From an uncultured Actinomycetes bacterium (GTDB taxonomy: Bacteria; Actinomycetota; Actinomycetes; Nanopelagicales; Nanopelagicaceae), in the NCBI GenBank assembly GCA_903898855.1, contig CAIUHB010000189.1:1-13036 (forward strand): DNA of 13,036 bases. Direction: 5' to 3'. A program made the translations under genes and the position numbers. Shown in pieces: positions 1-7,202 of this stretch (positions are counted from its first letter, which is position 1; each line of letters opens with the position of its first letter). The notes beneath the pieces were generated by a model. It made no database searches, was not told where the DNA came from, and saw nothing but the letters and a program-made list of their open reading frames with translations.

Positions 1-2387
1 AAGATCTAGTCTCCAAACTCTCATTAGAGGAGAAAGTCAGCCTGATCTCTGGCGCAAATTCCTGGCAGACCGCAGCGATCGATTCCATTGGGCTGCGATC
101 GATGATGGTCTCTGATGGTCCATCTGGCGTGCGCGGCCCTAAATGGGATGAGCGTTATAACTCGCTCTCTCTGCCATCTGCATCTTCCATTTCATCGACT
201 TGGGATGTTGAGCTTTTACGCGAAATTGGTCGCGTGATGGCGCACGAAGCAGGCAGCAAGAAAGTCGATGTTGTGCTCGGGCCTGCTATTAATCTTCATC
301 GCACACCTTACGGCGGTCGCCACTTTGAGTATTTCTCTGAAGATCCACTGCTCAGCGGAAAGTTAGCTTCTGCTTTTACTCAAGGTATTCAAGCCGAAGG
401 CGTGGGTGCTTGCCTCAAGCATTACGTTGCTAACGATTCTGAATTCCAACGTTTCACCTACGATGTTGTCGTCACTGAAAAAGTTTTGCGCGAGATTTAC
501 TTGCGCCCCTTTGAAATTGCAATCCGTGAAGCAAATCCCTGGATGGTGATGTCTTCCTATAACTCGGTCAATGGCCACACCCTGACTGAGAATCCACTTC
601 TCGATGAACCACTCAAAGGTGAATGGGGTTATGACGGCGTCGTTGTCTCCGACTGGGGCGCTGTGCGCACAACCGTCGAAGCGGGTAATGCCTCGAATGA
701 TTTAGAGATGCCTGGTCGCCCAGGATCGCCTTGGCGCAAAATGCTTGATGCAGTGAAAGAAGGCAAGGTTTCTGTAGCTGCCATCGATGCCAAAGTAGAA
801 CGCTTGCTCTTACTTGCCGAACGCACCCACGCGCTCGGTGAAGTGAAGAAGCACCTTGCGGCGCTTCCTAAAGCGGAGACAGATTCATTTGCCATCAAGG
901 CAGCGATTGCTGGCAGCGTGCTGTTGAAAAATGAGAATGAAGCGCTTCCACTTAATCCGGGCCTCAATATTGCAGTCATCGGTGGCCACGCCCTCGATGG
1001 TCGCGAACAAGGCGGCGGTAGCGCAACTGTTATGCCGATCGAAGTAGTGACTCCGCTTGCTGGCATTCAAGCTACTAATGGCGCCGCCAAAGTCACTTAC
1101 GTGCAAGGCGTGGAGGCTGACAATCGCCTCACTGCCTTCACCAAGAAGAACACCACCAACCCCGTCACCGGAAACCCTGGTTTCCATATCACTGTGACAT
1201 CGCAAGAAGGTGAAGTCCTCCAGGAAGAAGAGCGCTTTGCTAGCCAGCTACTCTTTATGGATATGCCTTGGTTGCCGCTTAGCCCCACAATTACTGCGCG
1301 TATGCAATTTACGGCTAAGAAGAGTGGCACTTATCAATTTGGACTCAATGCCAATAATTTTGGTGAGATCTATGTCGATGATGTGTTGAAGCTCGAATTT
1401 AATAACCAGGGCGTCACCAATGATCCAGGCGATGCCATCTTCAATCCGGTCGAAAGCAAATTCTCGATCGATCTGACGCAAGGTCAAGTCATTCAACTTC
1501 GCTACGAAGTCCACACCCGTATCGATCGCCTGCCCTTTGCTGTCTTCTATCCCGGATTCAAAGAGCCGATGAATTCATTAGAAGCAGAGCGCCAAGTCGC
1601 AGTTGAAGCCGCGAAAAGCGCCGATGTTGCCATCGTCTTTGTCGGCACCACATCCTTTATTGAATCCGAAGGCTTTGACCGGAAGAACTTGAAATTGCCA
1701 GAAGGTCACGATGACTTAGTCAGCGCTGTAGCGAAAGTCGCGAAGAAGACCATCGTCGTTATCAATGCTGGTTCGCCCGTGCTCTTGCCATGGCACGATG
1801 AAGTCGGTGCGATCTTGATGCCATATTTCCCTGGCCAACAAATGGGAACAGCAATCGCTGAGATGCTCTTCGGAGTTGCCGAACCCGGTGGTCGCCTGCC
1901 CACCACATGGGCGGCAGATGAGAAGGATCTTCCGATCTCAAACACCATCCCAGTAGATGGCAAACTTATTTATGACGATGTCAACGGCATTGGCTATCGC
2001 GCTTGGGAAGCTAAAGGAAGTATCCCGATGTATCCCTTCGGCTTTGGGCTTGGCTATACCGAATGGGATGCCACGATCGAAGATATTCGCGCCCACGGCA
2101 AGAACCTTAAAGTACTAGTCGATGTCGCAAACACGGGATTGCGGGATGGCTCATACGTTATTCAGATTTACGGCCGCGAAGTAGCAAGCACCTCACCAAA
2201 GAAATTGATTGGCTTTGCAAAAGTCTTTATCGAAGCTGGTGAATCGGAATTAGTGACGTTAGAAATTTCTGCAGATAATTTTGCAGAATGGGAGAGTGGC
2301 TGGGTTCGCAAGAGCGGTAAGTGGCTTATTGAATTGGGCCTTGATGCTCGAACCACTATCGACTCGCGCGAGATCGAATTGGCATAA
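1..2387 (+). CDS. GH3 family beta-glucosidase with PA14 insertion, 5' partial
   Basis: Glycoside hydrolase family 3 enzyme, expected to release the terminal beta-linked sugar from glucosides or oligosaccharides. The frame is already open at base 3; 794 residues are visible, and an N-terminal stretch of the LSLEEKVSLISGANSW type shows that only a few codons are missing. An internal ATG at 102 is not the start. The GH3 N-domain has SDGPSGVRG, KHYVANDSE and the nucleophile motif VVVSDWG (Asp at visible residue 217). A PA14-like domain (about residues 385-519, ending in YEVHTR) interrupts the C-domain; it often shapes substrate choice in GH3 enzymes. ESEGFDR follows, its second Glu (residue 556) being the likely acid/base. 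A fibronectin-III-like domain (about 700-792) closes the protein. Whether it has a signal peptide cannot be seen. Family call is secure; exact sugar specificity is not. Confidence 0.93.
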   Translation, partial: DLVSKLSLEEKVSLISGANSWQTAAIDSIGLRSMMVSDGPSGVRGPKWDERYNSLSLPSASSISSTWDVELLREIGRVMAHEAGSKKVDVVLGPAINLHRTPYGGRHFEYFSEDPLLSGKLASAFTQGIQAEGVGACLKHYVANDSEFQRFTYDVVVTEKVLREIYLRPFEIAIREANPWMVMSSYNSVNGHTLTENPLLDEPLKGEWGYDGVVVSDWGAVRTTVEAGNASNDLEMPGRPGSPWRKMLDAVKEGKVSVAAIDAKVERLLLLAERTHALGEVKKHLAALPKAETDSFAIKAAIAGSVLLKNENEALPLNPGLNIAVIGGHALDGREQGGGSATVMPIEVVTPLAGIQATNGAAKVTYVQGVEADNRLTAFTKKNTTNPVTGNPGFHITVTSQEGEVLQEEERFASQLLFMDMPWLPLSPTITARMQFTAKKSGTYQFGLNANNFGEIYVDDVLKLEFNNQGVTNDPGDAIFNPVESKFSIDLTQGQVIQLRYEVHTRIDRLPFAVFYPGFKEPMNSLEAERQVAVEAAKSADVAIVFVGTTSFIESEGFDRKNLKLPEGHDDLVSAVAKVAKKTIVVINAGSPVLLPWHDEVGAILMPYFPGQQMGTAIAEMLFGVAEPGGRLPTTWAADEKDLPISNTIPVDGKLIYDDVNGIGYRAWEAKGSIPMYPFGFGLGYTEWDATIEDIRAHGKNLKVLVDVANTGLRDGSYVIQIYGREVASTSPKKLIGFAKVFIEAGESELVTLEISADNFAEWESGWVRKSGKWLIELGLDARTTIDSREIELA

Positions 2388-2403
2388 GTAATAGCCTTAT
2401 TTA

Positions 2404-2441
2404 GCGCCCCTTTCCGCGCATTTGGAGCAGGGAAGGGGAGC
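2404..2441 (+). terminator. G+C-rich hairpin after the glycosidase gene
   Basis: Seventeen bases after the glycosidase stop codon, CCCCTTTCC (2407-2415) can pair with GGGAAGGGG (2430-2438) around a 14-base loop. The stem is 9 pairs with one G-T wobble, extended by two outer G-C pairs after a mismatch. No T-run follows, so it is not a classical intrinsic terminator. It may be a U-less actinobacterial type or simply protect the 3' end. The tRNA gene begins 24 bases later. Confidence 0.42.
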
Positions 2442-2450
2442 AGGTAAGAT
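2422..2450 (+). promoter_or_regulatory. possible tRNA-Arg promoter
   Basis: TAAGAT (2445-2450) matches TATAAT at four of six positions and lies 14 bases before the mature tRNA end. TTGGAG (2422-2427), 17 bases further upstream, keeps only the TTG of a -35 box and sits in the loop and stem of the preceding hairpin. The spacing fits, the sequence match is weak. Confidence 0.3.
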
Positions 2451-2464
2451 TCACCAAGTAATCA

Positions 2465-2537
2465 GCGCTTGTAGCTCAACGGATAGAGCATCTGACTACG
2501 GATCAGAAGGTTAGGGGTTCGAATCCCTTCAAGCGCA
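2465..2537 (+). tRNA. tRNA-Arg (anticodon ACG)
   Basis: A complete 73-base cloverleaf. The acceptor stem GCGCTTG (2465-2471) pairs with CAAGCGC (2530-2536), and A2537 is the discriminator. The D-arm has GCTC/GAGC. The anticodon stem TCTGA/TCAGA encloses the loop CTACGGA with anticodon ACG, which after A-to-I editing reads CGU, CGC and CGA arginine codons. The T-arm is AGGGG-TTCGAAT-CCCTT. CCA is not encoded, so it must be added after transcription. The gene is convergent with the phosphotransferase gene, whose stop codon is only five bases away on the other strand. Confidence 0.97.
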
Positions 2538-2542
2538 CTTAG

Positions 2543-3475
2543 TTATAAATTCCCAAGTTGTTTGCGATAAAAGTCTGAGCCAAAATCTCGTTGCACATCC
2601 TCATATTTCTGCATCCCCCATTGCCAGAAATCGAAATCTAAGTCAGAGATGCCATCTTGAATCGATGCCCACAAAGTCCAGCCAAATTTCGCGAGTACTG
2701 AAAAGAGCCACGCCCGCGCAAATTTATCTGGGCGAGGTCGGCCATAGTAGGCGGTCACTAGTTCGTCGAGCGCTTCAATCGGTAGACCAGATTCCGACCA
2801 GATATTTCCCAGCTCAAAACAAGCATCATTGTTGCCAGAGTATTCATAGTCGATGAGCCAGATCTTCTCACCATCATCAATGAAGTTTGCTGGAAGGAGA
2901 TCGTTGTTGCAGGGCACCTTTCCCTCATCAGTAGCAGACATCGCTCTCTCAAGTTCTGCTTGAAAAGTTAGATAATTCTCGTAGCCCTGGGGAATTCGAA
3001 ATCCACGCTCCTGCACGATCGACAAGTAGTTTGCCTGCACGTCAAACATGTTGAACTCGCGAGCAAAGGGATGAGCGGAGTGCAGAGTACGGACGCTTTG
3101 TGCAATTCGAGCGAGATTTTTTCCTACATCATCACTGGAATAGGTACGCCCTGGGATATAGCCAATGACGAGGAGTCCTTCACCCGGGAGATAGTCGAAG
3201 ACTGGCGCACCTACGCCCACCTTGGCGGAAATTTTTGAGTTCTCATATTCAGTAGCCCGATCGATGGCGAGAAGTCCAGATTCATTGCTGGAAATTCTGG
3301 CCACATAAATACCTTCCGGGGTTGTTACCTTGAGGTTTCTATTTGTTAACCCGCCAGAAAGTTCTAATAGCTCGGTTCGAGATTGAAGTCGGGGGATTCG
3401 GTCGAGGAGCGCCCCAAATTGCTGCTCTAATTGGGGTGCTGACAAAGTCATATCGAAAGGATACATTTCTGACAT
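2543..3475 (-). CDS. choline kinase-like phosphotransferase (APH/LicA fold)
   Basis: Cytoplasmic small-molecule kinase of the choline/ethanolamine kinase and aminoglycoside phosphotransferase superfamily, about 310 residues. The N-lobe has the nucleotide-binding pattern LSGGLTNRNLKV followed by YVARIS, whose preceding Tyr/Val strand replaces the usual Lys-type region, then EYENSKISAKVGVGAP and GYIPGRTYS. The C-lobe has the catalytic-loop equivalent PCNNDLLPANFI and the metal-binding LIDYEYSGNNDACFELGN. The Brenner-motif His is Asn here. Start is uncertain: ATGs at 3475, 3466 and 3451 are in frame. An ATG at 3538 would lie deep inside the neighbouring gene and adds an unconserved Pro-rich stretch, so I rejected it. 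The gene is head to head with the methylamine dehydrogenase gene, which suggests a shared role in choline/betaine-type metabolism. The substrate is inferred, not shown. Confidence 0.85.
   Translation of the reverse strand: MSEMYPFDMTLSAPQLEQQFGALLDRIPRLQSRTELLELSGGLTNRNLKVTTPEGIYVARISSNESGLLAIDRATEYENSKISAKVGVGAPVFDYLPGEGLLVIGYIPGRTYSSDDVGKNLARIAQSVRTLHSAHPFAREFNMFDVQANYLSIVQERGFRIPQGYENYLTFQAELERAMSATDEGKVPCNNDLLPANFIDDGEKIWLIDYEYSGNNDACFELGNIWSESGLPIEALDELVTAYYGRPRPDKFARAWLFSVLAKFGWTLWASIQDGISDLDFDFWQWGMQKYEDVQRDFGSDFYRKQLGNL
3423..3461 (+). promoter_or_regulatory. extended -10 promoter and Shine-Dalgarno for the dehydrogenase
   Basis: TGCTCTAAT (3423-3431) fits an extended -10 box (TG, one base, then five of six matches to TATAAT), with no convincing -35. 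Transcription would start near 3438. GAAAGGA (3455-3461) is a Shine-Dalgarno-like stretch 12 bases before the ATG at 3474, one of the few visible in this window. The whole element lies inside or at the edge of the 5' end of the opposite-strand kinase gene. Confidence 0.4.
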
Positions 3476-5921
3476 GGCTACTGAACAGGTTCCAGCCCGG
3501 GCAAAAATTGTAATTATTGGTGGTGGCGTCGGTGGCACGTCCGTGGCATATCACCTTGCAAAGCTGGGCGAGAGTGATGTGATCCTGCTTGATCGAAGTG
3601 ATTTAACGAGCGGATCGACCTTCCATTCTGCCGGTCTGGTCGGACAGTTGCGCGCCGATCCAACTCTGACAAAGATGAATATGCACTCAGTAAATTTGTA
3701 TCGCGAACTTGAACTCACCGATACACCACCATCTTGGAAAGAATGCGGAAGTATCAAACTCGCCTCCACGCCCGAGCGACTAGAAGAGATCCGTCGCCAA
3801 ATTGGATGGGCCCGAACTTTTGGTCTTGATTTGCATGAAATTTCACCCAAGGAAGCGCAAGAGAGATTTCCACTGATTGATATCAGTGGCGTAGTGGGCG
3901 CCTGCATTATGGAATCAGATGGTCAAGTAGACCCATCACAACTAGCTCATGCCTTGGCGAGCGGTGCACGCAAGGCTGGCGTCACCATTTCTACTCACAC
4001 ACGCGTCTTATCGATCAAGACAAAGGACAATCGCGTCGTTGGTGTGGAGACTGATAAAGGATTTATCGAATGCGAGATCGTCGTCAACTGCGGTGGCATG
4101 TTTGCTGCTGAAATTGGCCGCCTTGTCGATGTGCGCATCCCGATTGTTCCTATGAGCCACCAGTACTTAATCACTGAAAACTTCCTGCCTGCTGGCACGC
4201 CAACGTTGCCTTCGCTTCGCGATCCAGACTTGCTTATCTATTTCCGCCAAGAGGTCAATGGCTTGGTCATGGGCGGATACGAGCGAAACTCCAAACCATG
4301 GCGCACCAGTCGCGAGTCATTTGATGCAATCCCTGCCGACTTCAATGGAAAACTTCTGCCCGAGGAGTGGGACCGGTTTGAAGAAATTGCAGTTAATTCC
4401 CAAATTCGCGTCCCTAAGATGGCAGAGATTGGCGTCAAGAATTTTATTAATGGCCCAGAAGCATTTACGCCTGACAACGAATTTTGTTTAGGTGAGACTG
4501 AAGTTGGCGGGTTTTATGTCGCCGCTGGTTTCTGCGCCCATGGCATTGCCGGTGCTGGTGGAATTGGAAAGGTCATGGCTGAATGGATTGTTGGCAATGA
4601 ACCTCCTATGGATCTCTGGCACATGGATATTCGCCGTTTTGGTAGTTCCTATAATTCTCCGGCCTTCACCATGGATCGGGTGCAGGAAAATTATGAGCAG
4701 TACTACGACATTCATTATCCACTCGAAGAACGTGAAACCGGCCGGCCAGCAAAAGTTTCGCCAGTCTACGAATGGCATAAAGCTCATGGTGCCGTCTTTG
4801 GGGAGAAGGCGTCCTGGGAGCGCGTTAATTTTTATCAGACTCACCAGGGAAGCGATGCAACTCGTCCATATGACTGGGCAGGCAAGAATTGGTCGAACGC
4901 TGTGCAGGTGGAGCACGAAATCACTCGCACCTCGGCTGGCATATTTGATGAATCAAGTTTTGCGAAATTTAGAATTTCAGGGACCCGCGCGGGTGATTTC
5001 CTCAATCTAGTCTGTGCCAACAATGTTGTTCGCGGTGCGAATCGCACGGTCTATACCCAAGCTCTCAATACTCAAGGTGGAATTGAATCCGATTACACCG
5101 TCACGCAAATCTCAGATTCCGAATTCATGATTGTTACCGGTACAGCTTTTGCTGGTCACGATGGTGGCTGGTTACGCAAGAAGCAGCGCGAGCTAGATTT
5201 TAGTGAAGTTGCAATCTCCGATATCACCTCTGACTTGGCAGTCTTTGGAATATGGGGGCCAAAGGCACGTGAGATTCTGCAAACGCTAACCTCCCATGAT
5301 TTGAGCAACGAGAATTTCCCATTCATGAGTTCGCAAGAGCTGGTAGTTGCAGGCGTATCTATGCGCGCAACCCGAGTGACATACGTGGGTGAACTTGGCT
5401 GGGAGCTTTACATTCCGGTTGATGCGGCGCTGCAGGTTTGGGAAGCAATGATTGCAGCCGGAAAGCCATTTGGCGCAGATGCGTGTGGCTACCGAGCCAT
5501 TGAATCGTTGCGACTTGAAAAGGGTTATTTAGCCTGGGGCGTGGAGATCAATACCGAAACTAATCCCTATGAAGCCGGATTGGGTTTTGCGGTTAGCCAA
5601 AAGAAGGCAGATTTCATTGGCCGCACCGCGCTTCTCGAGAAGAGAGAAGTGCTCCGCAAATTAGTGGTAATCACTTTCGATGATATTCGTCAGGCACCTA
5701 TTGGCAATGAGCCCATTCGTAAAGATGGTGAAATCATTGGTCGAATTAAGAGTGGCGGCCAGGGTTACACCATTAATAAAGCGATTGGCTATGCCTACCT
5801 TCCTAATGAGCACACATCTGTCGGCACAACACTGGACGTTGAATTCTTCGGAAAGTGGCAGAGCGGAACAGTCTCAGCATCACCTCTCTTCGATCCCGAG
5901 GGTTCTCGAATCAAGGCTTAA
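3474..5921 (+). CDS. FAD/folate methylamine dehydrogenase (dimethylglycine/sarcosine dehydrogenase family)
   Basis: An 815-residue cytoplasmic flavoenzyme, near the usual length of bacterial dimethylglycine/sarcosine dehydrogenases. It should oxidatively remove N-methyl groups and pass the one-carbon unit to tetrahydrofolate. The N-terminal DAO/FAD domain has GGGVGGTS (residues 16-23) and LTSGSTFHSAGL, where His51 is at the position that covalently binds FAD in this family. A middle FAO_M-type region follows. The GcvT-like folate domain (about 460-720) has RTSAGIFDESSF with Asp492 at the conserved acidic position, GGIESDYTVT and RLEKGYLAWG, then a GcvT C-terminal barrel. The start ATG has a Shine-Dalgarno motif and sits just before the FAD motif. 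Whether the substrate is dimethylglycine, sarcosine or another N-methyl compound cannot be told from sequence. It is the last gene of its unit, followed by a hairpin. Confidence 0.92.
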   Translation: MATEQVPARAKIVIIGGGVGGTSVAYHLAKLGESDVILLDRSDLTSGSTFHSAGLVGQLRADPTLTKMNMHSVNLYRELELTDTPPSWKECGSIKLASTPERLEEIRRQIGWARTFGLDLHEISPKEAQERFPLIDISGVVGACIMESDGQVDPSQLAHALASGARKAGVTISTHTRVLSIKTKDNRVVGVETDKGFIECEIVVNCGGMFAAEIGRLVDVRIPIVPMSHQYLITENFLPAGTPTLPSLRDPDLLIYFRQEVNGLVMGGYERNSKPWRTSRESFDAIPADFNGKLLPEEWDRFEEIAVNSQIRVPKMAEIGVKNFINGPEAFTPDNEFCLGETEVGGFYVAAGFCAHGIAGAGGIGKVMAEWIVGNEPPMDLWHMDIRRFGSSYNSPAFTMDRVQENYEQYYDIHYPLEERETGRPAKVSPVYEWHKAHGAVFGEKASWERVNFYQTHQGSDATRPYDWAGKNWSNAVQVEHEITRTSAGIFDESSFAKFRISGTRAGDFLNLVCANNVVRGANRTVYTQALNTQGGIESDYTVTQISDSEFMIVTGTAFAGHDGGWLRKKQRELDFSEVAISDITSDLAVFGIWGPKAREILQTLTSHDLSNENFPFMSSQELVVAGVSMRATRVTYVGELGWELYIPVDAALQVWEAMIAAGKPFGADACGYRAIESLRLEKGYLAWGVEINTETNPYEAGLGFAVSQKKADFIGRTALLEKREVLRKLVVITFDDIRQAPIGNEPIRKDGEIIGRIKSGGQGYTINKAIGYAYLPNEHTSVGTTLDVEFFGKWQSGTVSASPLFDPEGSRIKA
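3507..3512 (-). promoter_or_regulatory. possible -10 box for the kinase gene
   Basis: Read on the minus strand, 3512-3507 is TACAAT (five of six matches to TATAAT), 31 bases before the ATG at 3475. No -35 is visible. These bases also encode the first FAD-binding beta strand (KIVIIGG) of the opposite gene, whose Ile/Val codons are naturally A+T-rich, so the match may be chance. Confidence 0.22.
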
Positions 5922-5932
5922 ATTCGAATAAG

Positions 5933-5954
5933 GGCTTAATCGAGAGATTGAGCC
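5933..5954 (+). terminator. stem-loop after the dehydrogenase gene
   Basis: GGCTTAATC (5933-5941) pairs along all nine positions (one G-T wobble) with GATTGAGCC (5946-5954) around the tetraloop GAGA, a GNRA-type loop. It starts 11 bases after the stop codon. No T-run follows, as with the hairpin after the glycosidase gene. The symmetry is strong and the placement fits a transcript end. Confidence 0.55.
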
Positions 5955-6012
5955 ACCACTCTCAAATACCTTGAAATGCCTCGGATTAGTCGTTTCCGTG
6001 TCACCCTTGCAT

Positions 6013-6960
6013 ATGAGTATGCGAAGAGGCGCTAAAAGAGTCAGCTACATTCGCCAGGCGCTCCTCCTACTCCTTGCAATTGGATTAATTGGTCTCCCAA
6101 CTACTTCCGCACATGCTGGGCCACGTGGATGCTCGTCATTGTGTCCAAACGGTTCTCAGTGGACCTTTCCCAGTACAGAAGTGGGAGCAACAAGCACACT
6201 CACCGTAACCTTTATTAGTAATCCAGCGTATGCCGGTGAACTCTTACAAATTCCCTTTTATCCTGGATTAGATACGGGCGCGACAACTCAAGGAATTTCT
6301 ATTGATGTTGCAGATTCAACATGTTTCACTCTGGCGGTATGGCCGGCAGGTGGAGTGGGATGCACAGTCGTGTTGACGTGGACGCCACTGCGTGCTGGTG
6401 GAATGACAACCGCTAGCCTCTATCTGGGTGCAACCATTCTCTACACTCTCGACGAGAATGGTGACTTCATTAGTATGAATGGCATCAATTCACACCCAGC
6501 GTTCTTGAGTGGACTTGCAACTGCGCCACCGGATCCAGCGCCTCCGGCACCAATAGTTCCAATCCCAGTTCCCGATCCAATCCAGCAAAGCTCAGTGACG
6601 TCGGTGACTCCACGGGTCGCTAGTTCCGACACTTCGACATCGATAACTGTCACCGGAAATTTCATTGAACTAATTTCTAATATCCAAGTCAACGATCTCA
6701 ATATCGCGCAGGGCAGTTGGCTCCAAACTCCAACAGCTATTACCTTCACGCTTGCGAAAACTAGTGCGACGAGTATTGATGTCGTGATTTACAACGGCGC
6801 AGCACCGGTCTTGACGCTAGATCCAATATCAGTCACATCTGCTCCTAAGGCAGTTATGACCACGGTGAAGCAAAAAGTGACCTATCTCTTTTGTAGTAAA
6901 CCTGGCCATGGCATCCGAGTGGTTTATGGCTACACCCCAGCGTGTCCCTCCAATTCTTAG
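6013..6960 (+). CDS. secreted protein with anchor-D-like and IPT/TIG-like domains and Cys tail
   Basis: About 315 residues, exported. After a basic N-terminus (RRGAKR) there is a hydrophobic stretch ALLLLLAIGLIGL and a likely cleavage site after SAHA. Residues about 40-140 resemble a choice-of-anchor-D beta-sandwich (STEVGATSTLTVTF, then a Cys-x-Val-V-x-x-T-W-T-P-x-x-A-G pattern). A Pro-rich linker (PPDPAPPAPIVPIPVPDP) leads to an IPT/TIG-like domain at about 188-270. The final 30 residues hold a Cys pair (C294, C311) in the pattern C...G...P-x-C-P. The IPT-like domain and Cys tail recur in the giant protein downstream. Start choice is uncertain: ATGs at 6013 and 6019 lack a Shine-Dalgarno motif, and TTG 5971 or GTG 5998 are possible but add residues before the signal peptide. 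Function unknown; a cell-surface or adhesion role is inferred. Confidence 0.82.
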   Translation: MSMRRGAKRVSYIRQALLLLLAIGLIGLPTTSAHAGPRGCSSLCPNGSQWTFPSTEVGATSTLTVTFISNPAYAGELLQIPFYPGLDTGATTQGISIDVADSTCFTLAVWPAGGVGCTVVLTWTPLRAGGMTTASLYLGATILYTLDENGDFISMNGINSHPAFLSGLATAPPDPAPPAPIVPIPVPDPIQQSSVTSVTPRVASSDTSTSITVTGNFIELISNIQVNDLNIAQGSWLQTPTAITFTLAKTSATSIDVVIYNGAAPVLTLDPISVTSAPKAVMTTVKQKVTYLFCSKPGHGIRVVYGYTPACPSNS

Positions 6961-7161
6961 CGCCGCACCTGGGGCAACTCACCATTTAATACCTACGGCA
7001 CCTCCACCCCAGAGGGTTTTGTCGGAACGACCAATTACTTTTCATCTTCAGTCTCATCCGGTGGAGCGGCCTCAATCATCTACTTTGGAAACGGTGAATC
7101 CAACTGGGGCGCAGGCTTGAGTGGCGATAGTCGTGGCGCGCGTCCGGTGAGGGCTTTTTAA
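6961..7161 (+). pseudogene. orphan 3' tail of a DUF1566/Lcl_C-like protein
   Basis: Directly after the TAG of the preceding gene, and in the same frame, 66 sense codons run to a TAA at 7159-7161. There is no ATG and no ribosome site. The translation is not shadow-like: it contains TTNYFSSSVSSGGAAS, YFGNGESNWGAG and ends in GARPVRAF, which resembles the C-terminal end of DUF1566/Lcl_C domains (Trp/Tyr-x-SS...G...RPVRAF). I read it as the surviving 3' end of a lost gene. The alternative is a downstream extension reached by stop-codon readthrough, but the upstream protein already ends like its paralogue. Family assignment is from motif memory only. Confidence 0.6.
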
Positions 7162-7168
7162 AGGATTC

Positions 7169-7196
7169 TTGCCATCGTTGGCTCCGCCAATACAAT
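7169..7196 (+). promoter_or_regulatory. sigma70-type promoter for the giant surface protein, leaderless
   Basis: TTGCCA (7169-7174, five of six to TTGACA), a 16-base spacer, then TACAAT (7191-7196, five of six to TATAAT). The ATG at 7203 lies six bases past the -10, where transcription itself would begin, and there is no Shine-Dalgarno motif nearby. This predicts a leaderless mRNA and supports ATG 7203 over TTG 7197 or 7200. Confidence 0.6.
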
Positions 7197-7202
7197 TTGT
7201 TG

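Noticed and set aside
102..104. ATG at 102 as the glycosidase start
   Set aside because: The frame upstream to base 3 encodes conserved GH3 N-terminal residues, so the true start is outside the window.
3476..3538. Longer kinase start at ATG 3538
   Set aside because: It would add a Pro-rich, unconserved stretch overlapping the FAD-binding codons of the opposite gene by 65 bases. It is the antisense of the Gly-rich FAD motif.
4492..5010. 172-residue plus-strand frame inside the dehydrogenase gene
   Set aside because: It lies wholly within a well-supported gene in another frame and shows no domain features.
6908..7120. 70-residue frame spanning the end of the secreted-protein gene and the remnant
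   Set aside because: Its frame differs from both supported coding stretches, its product is unlike any known protein, and it has no ribosome site.
7197..7202. TTG starts just before ATG 7203
   Set aside because: The -10 box and expected transcript start place the 5' end at about 7203, so ATG is preferred.
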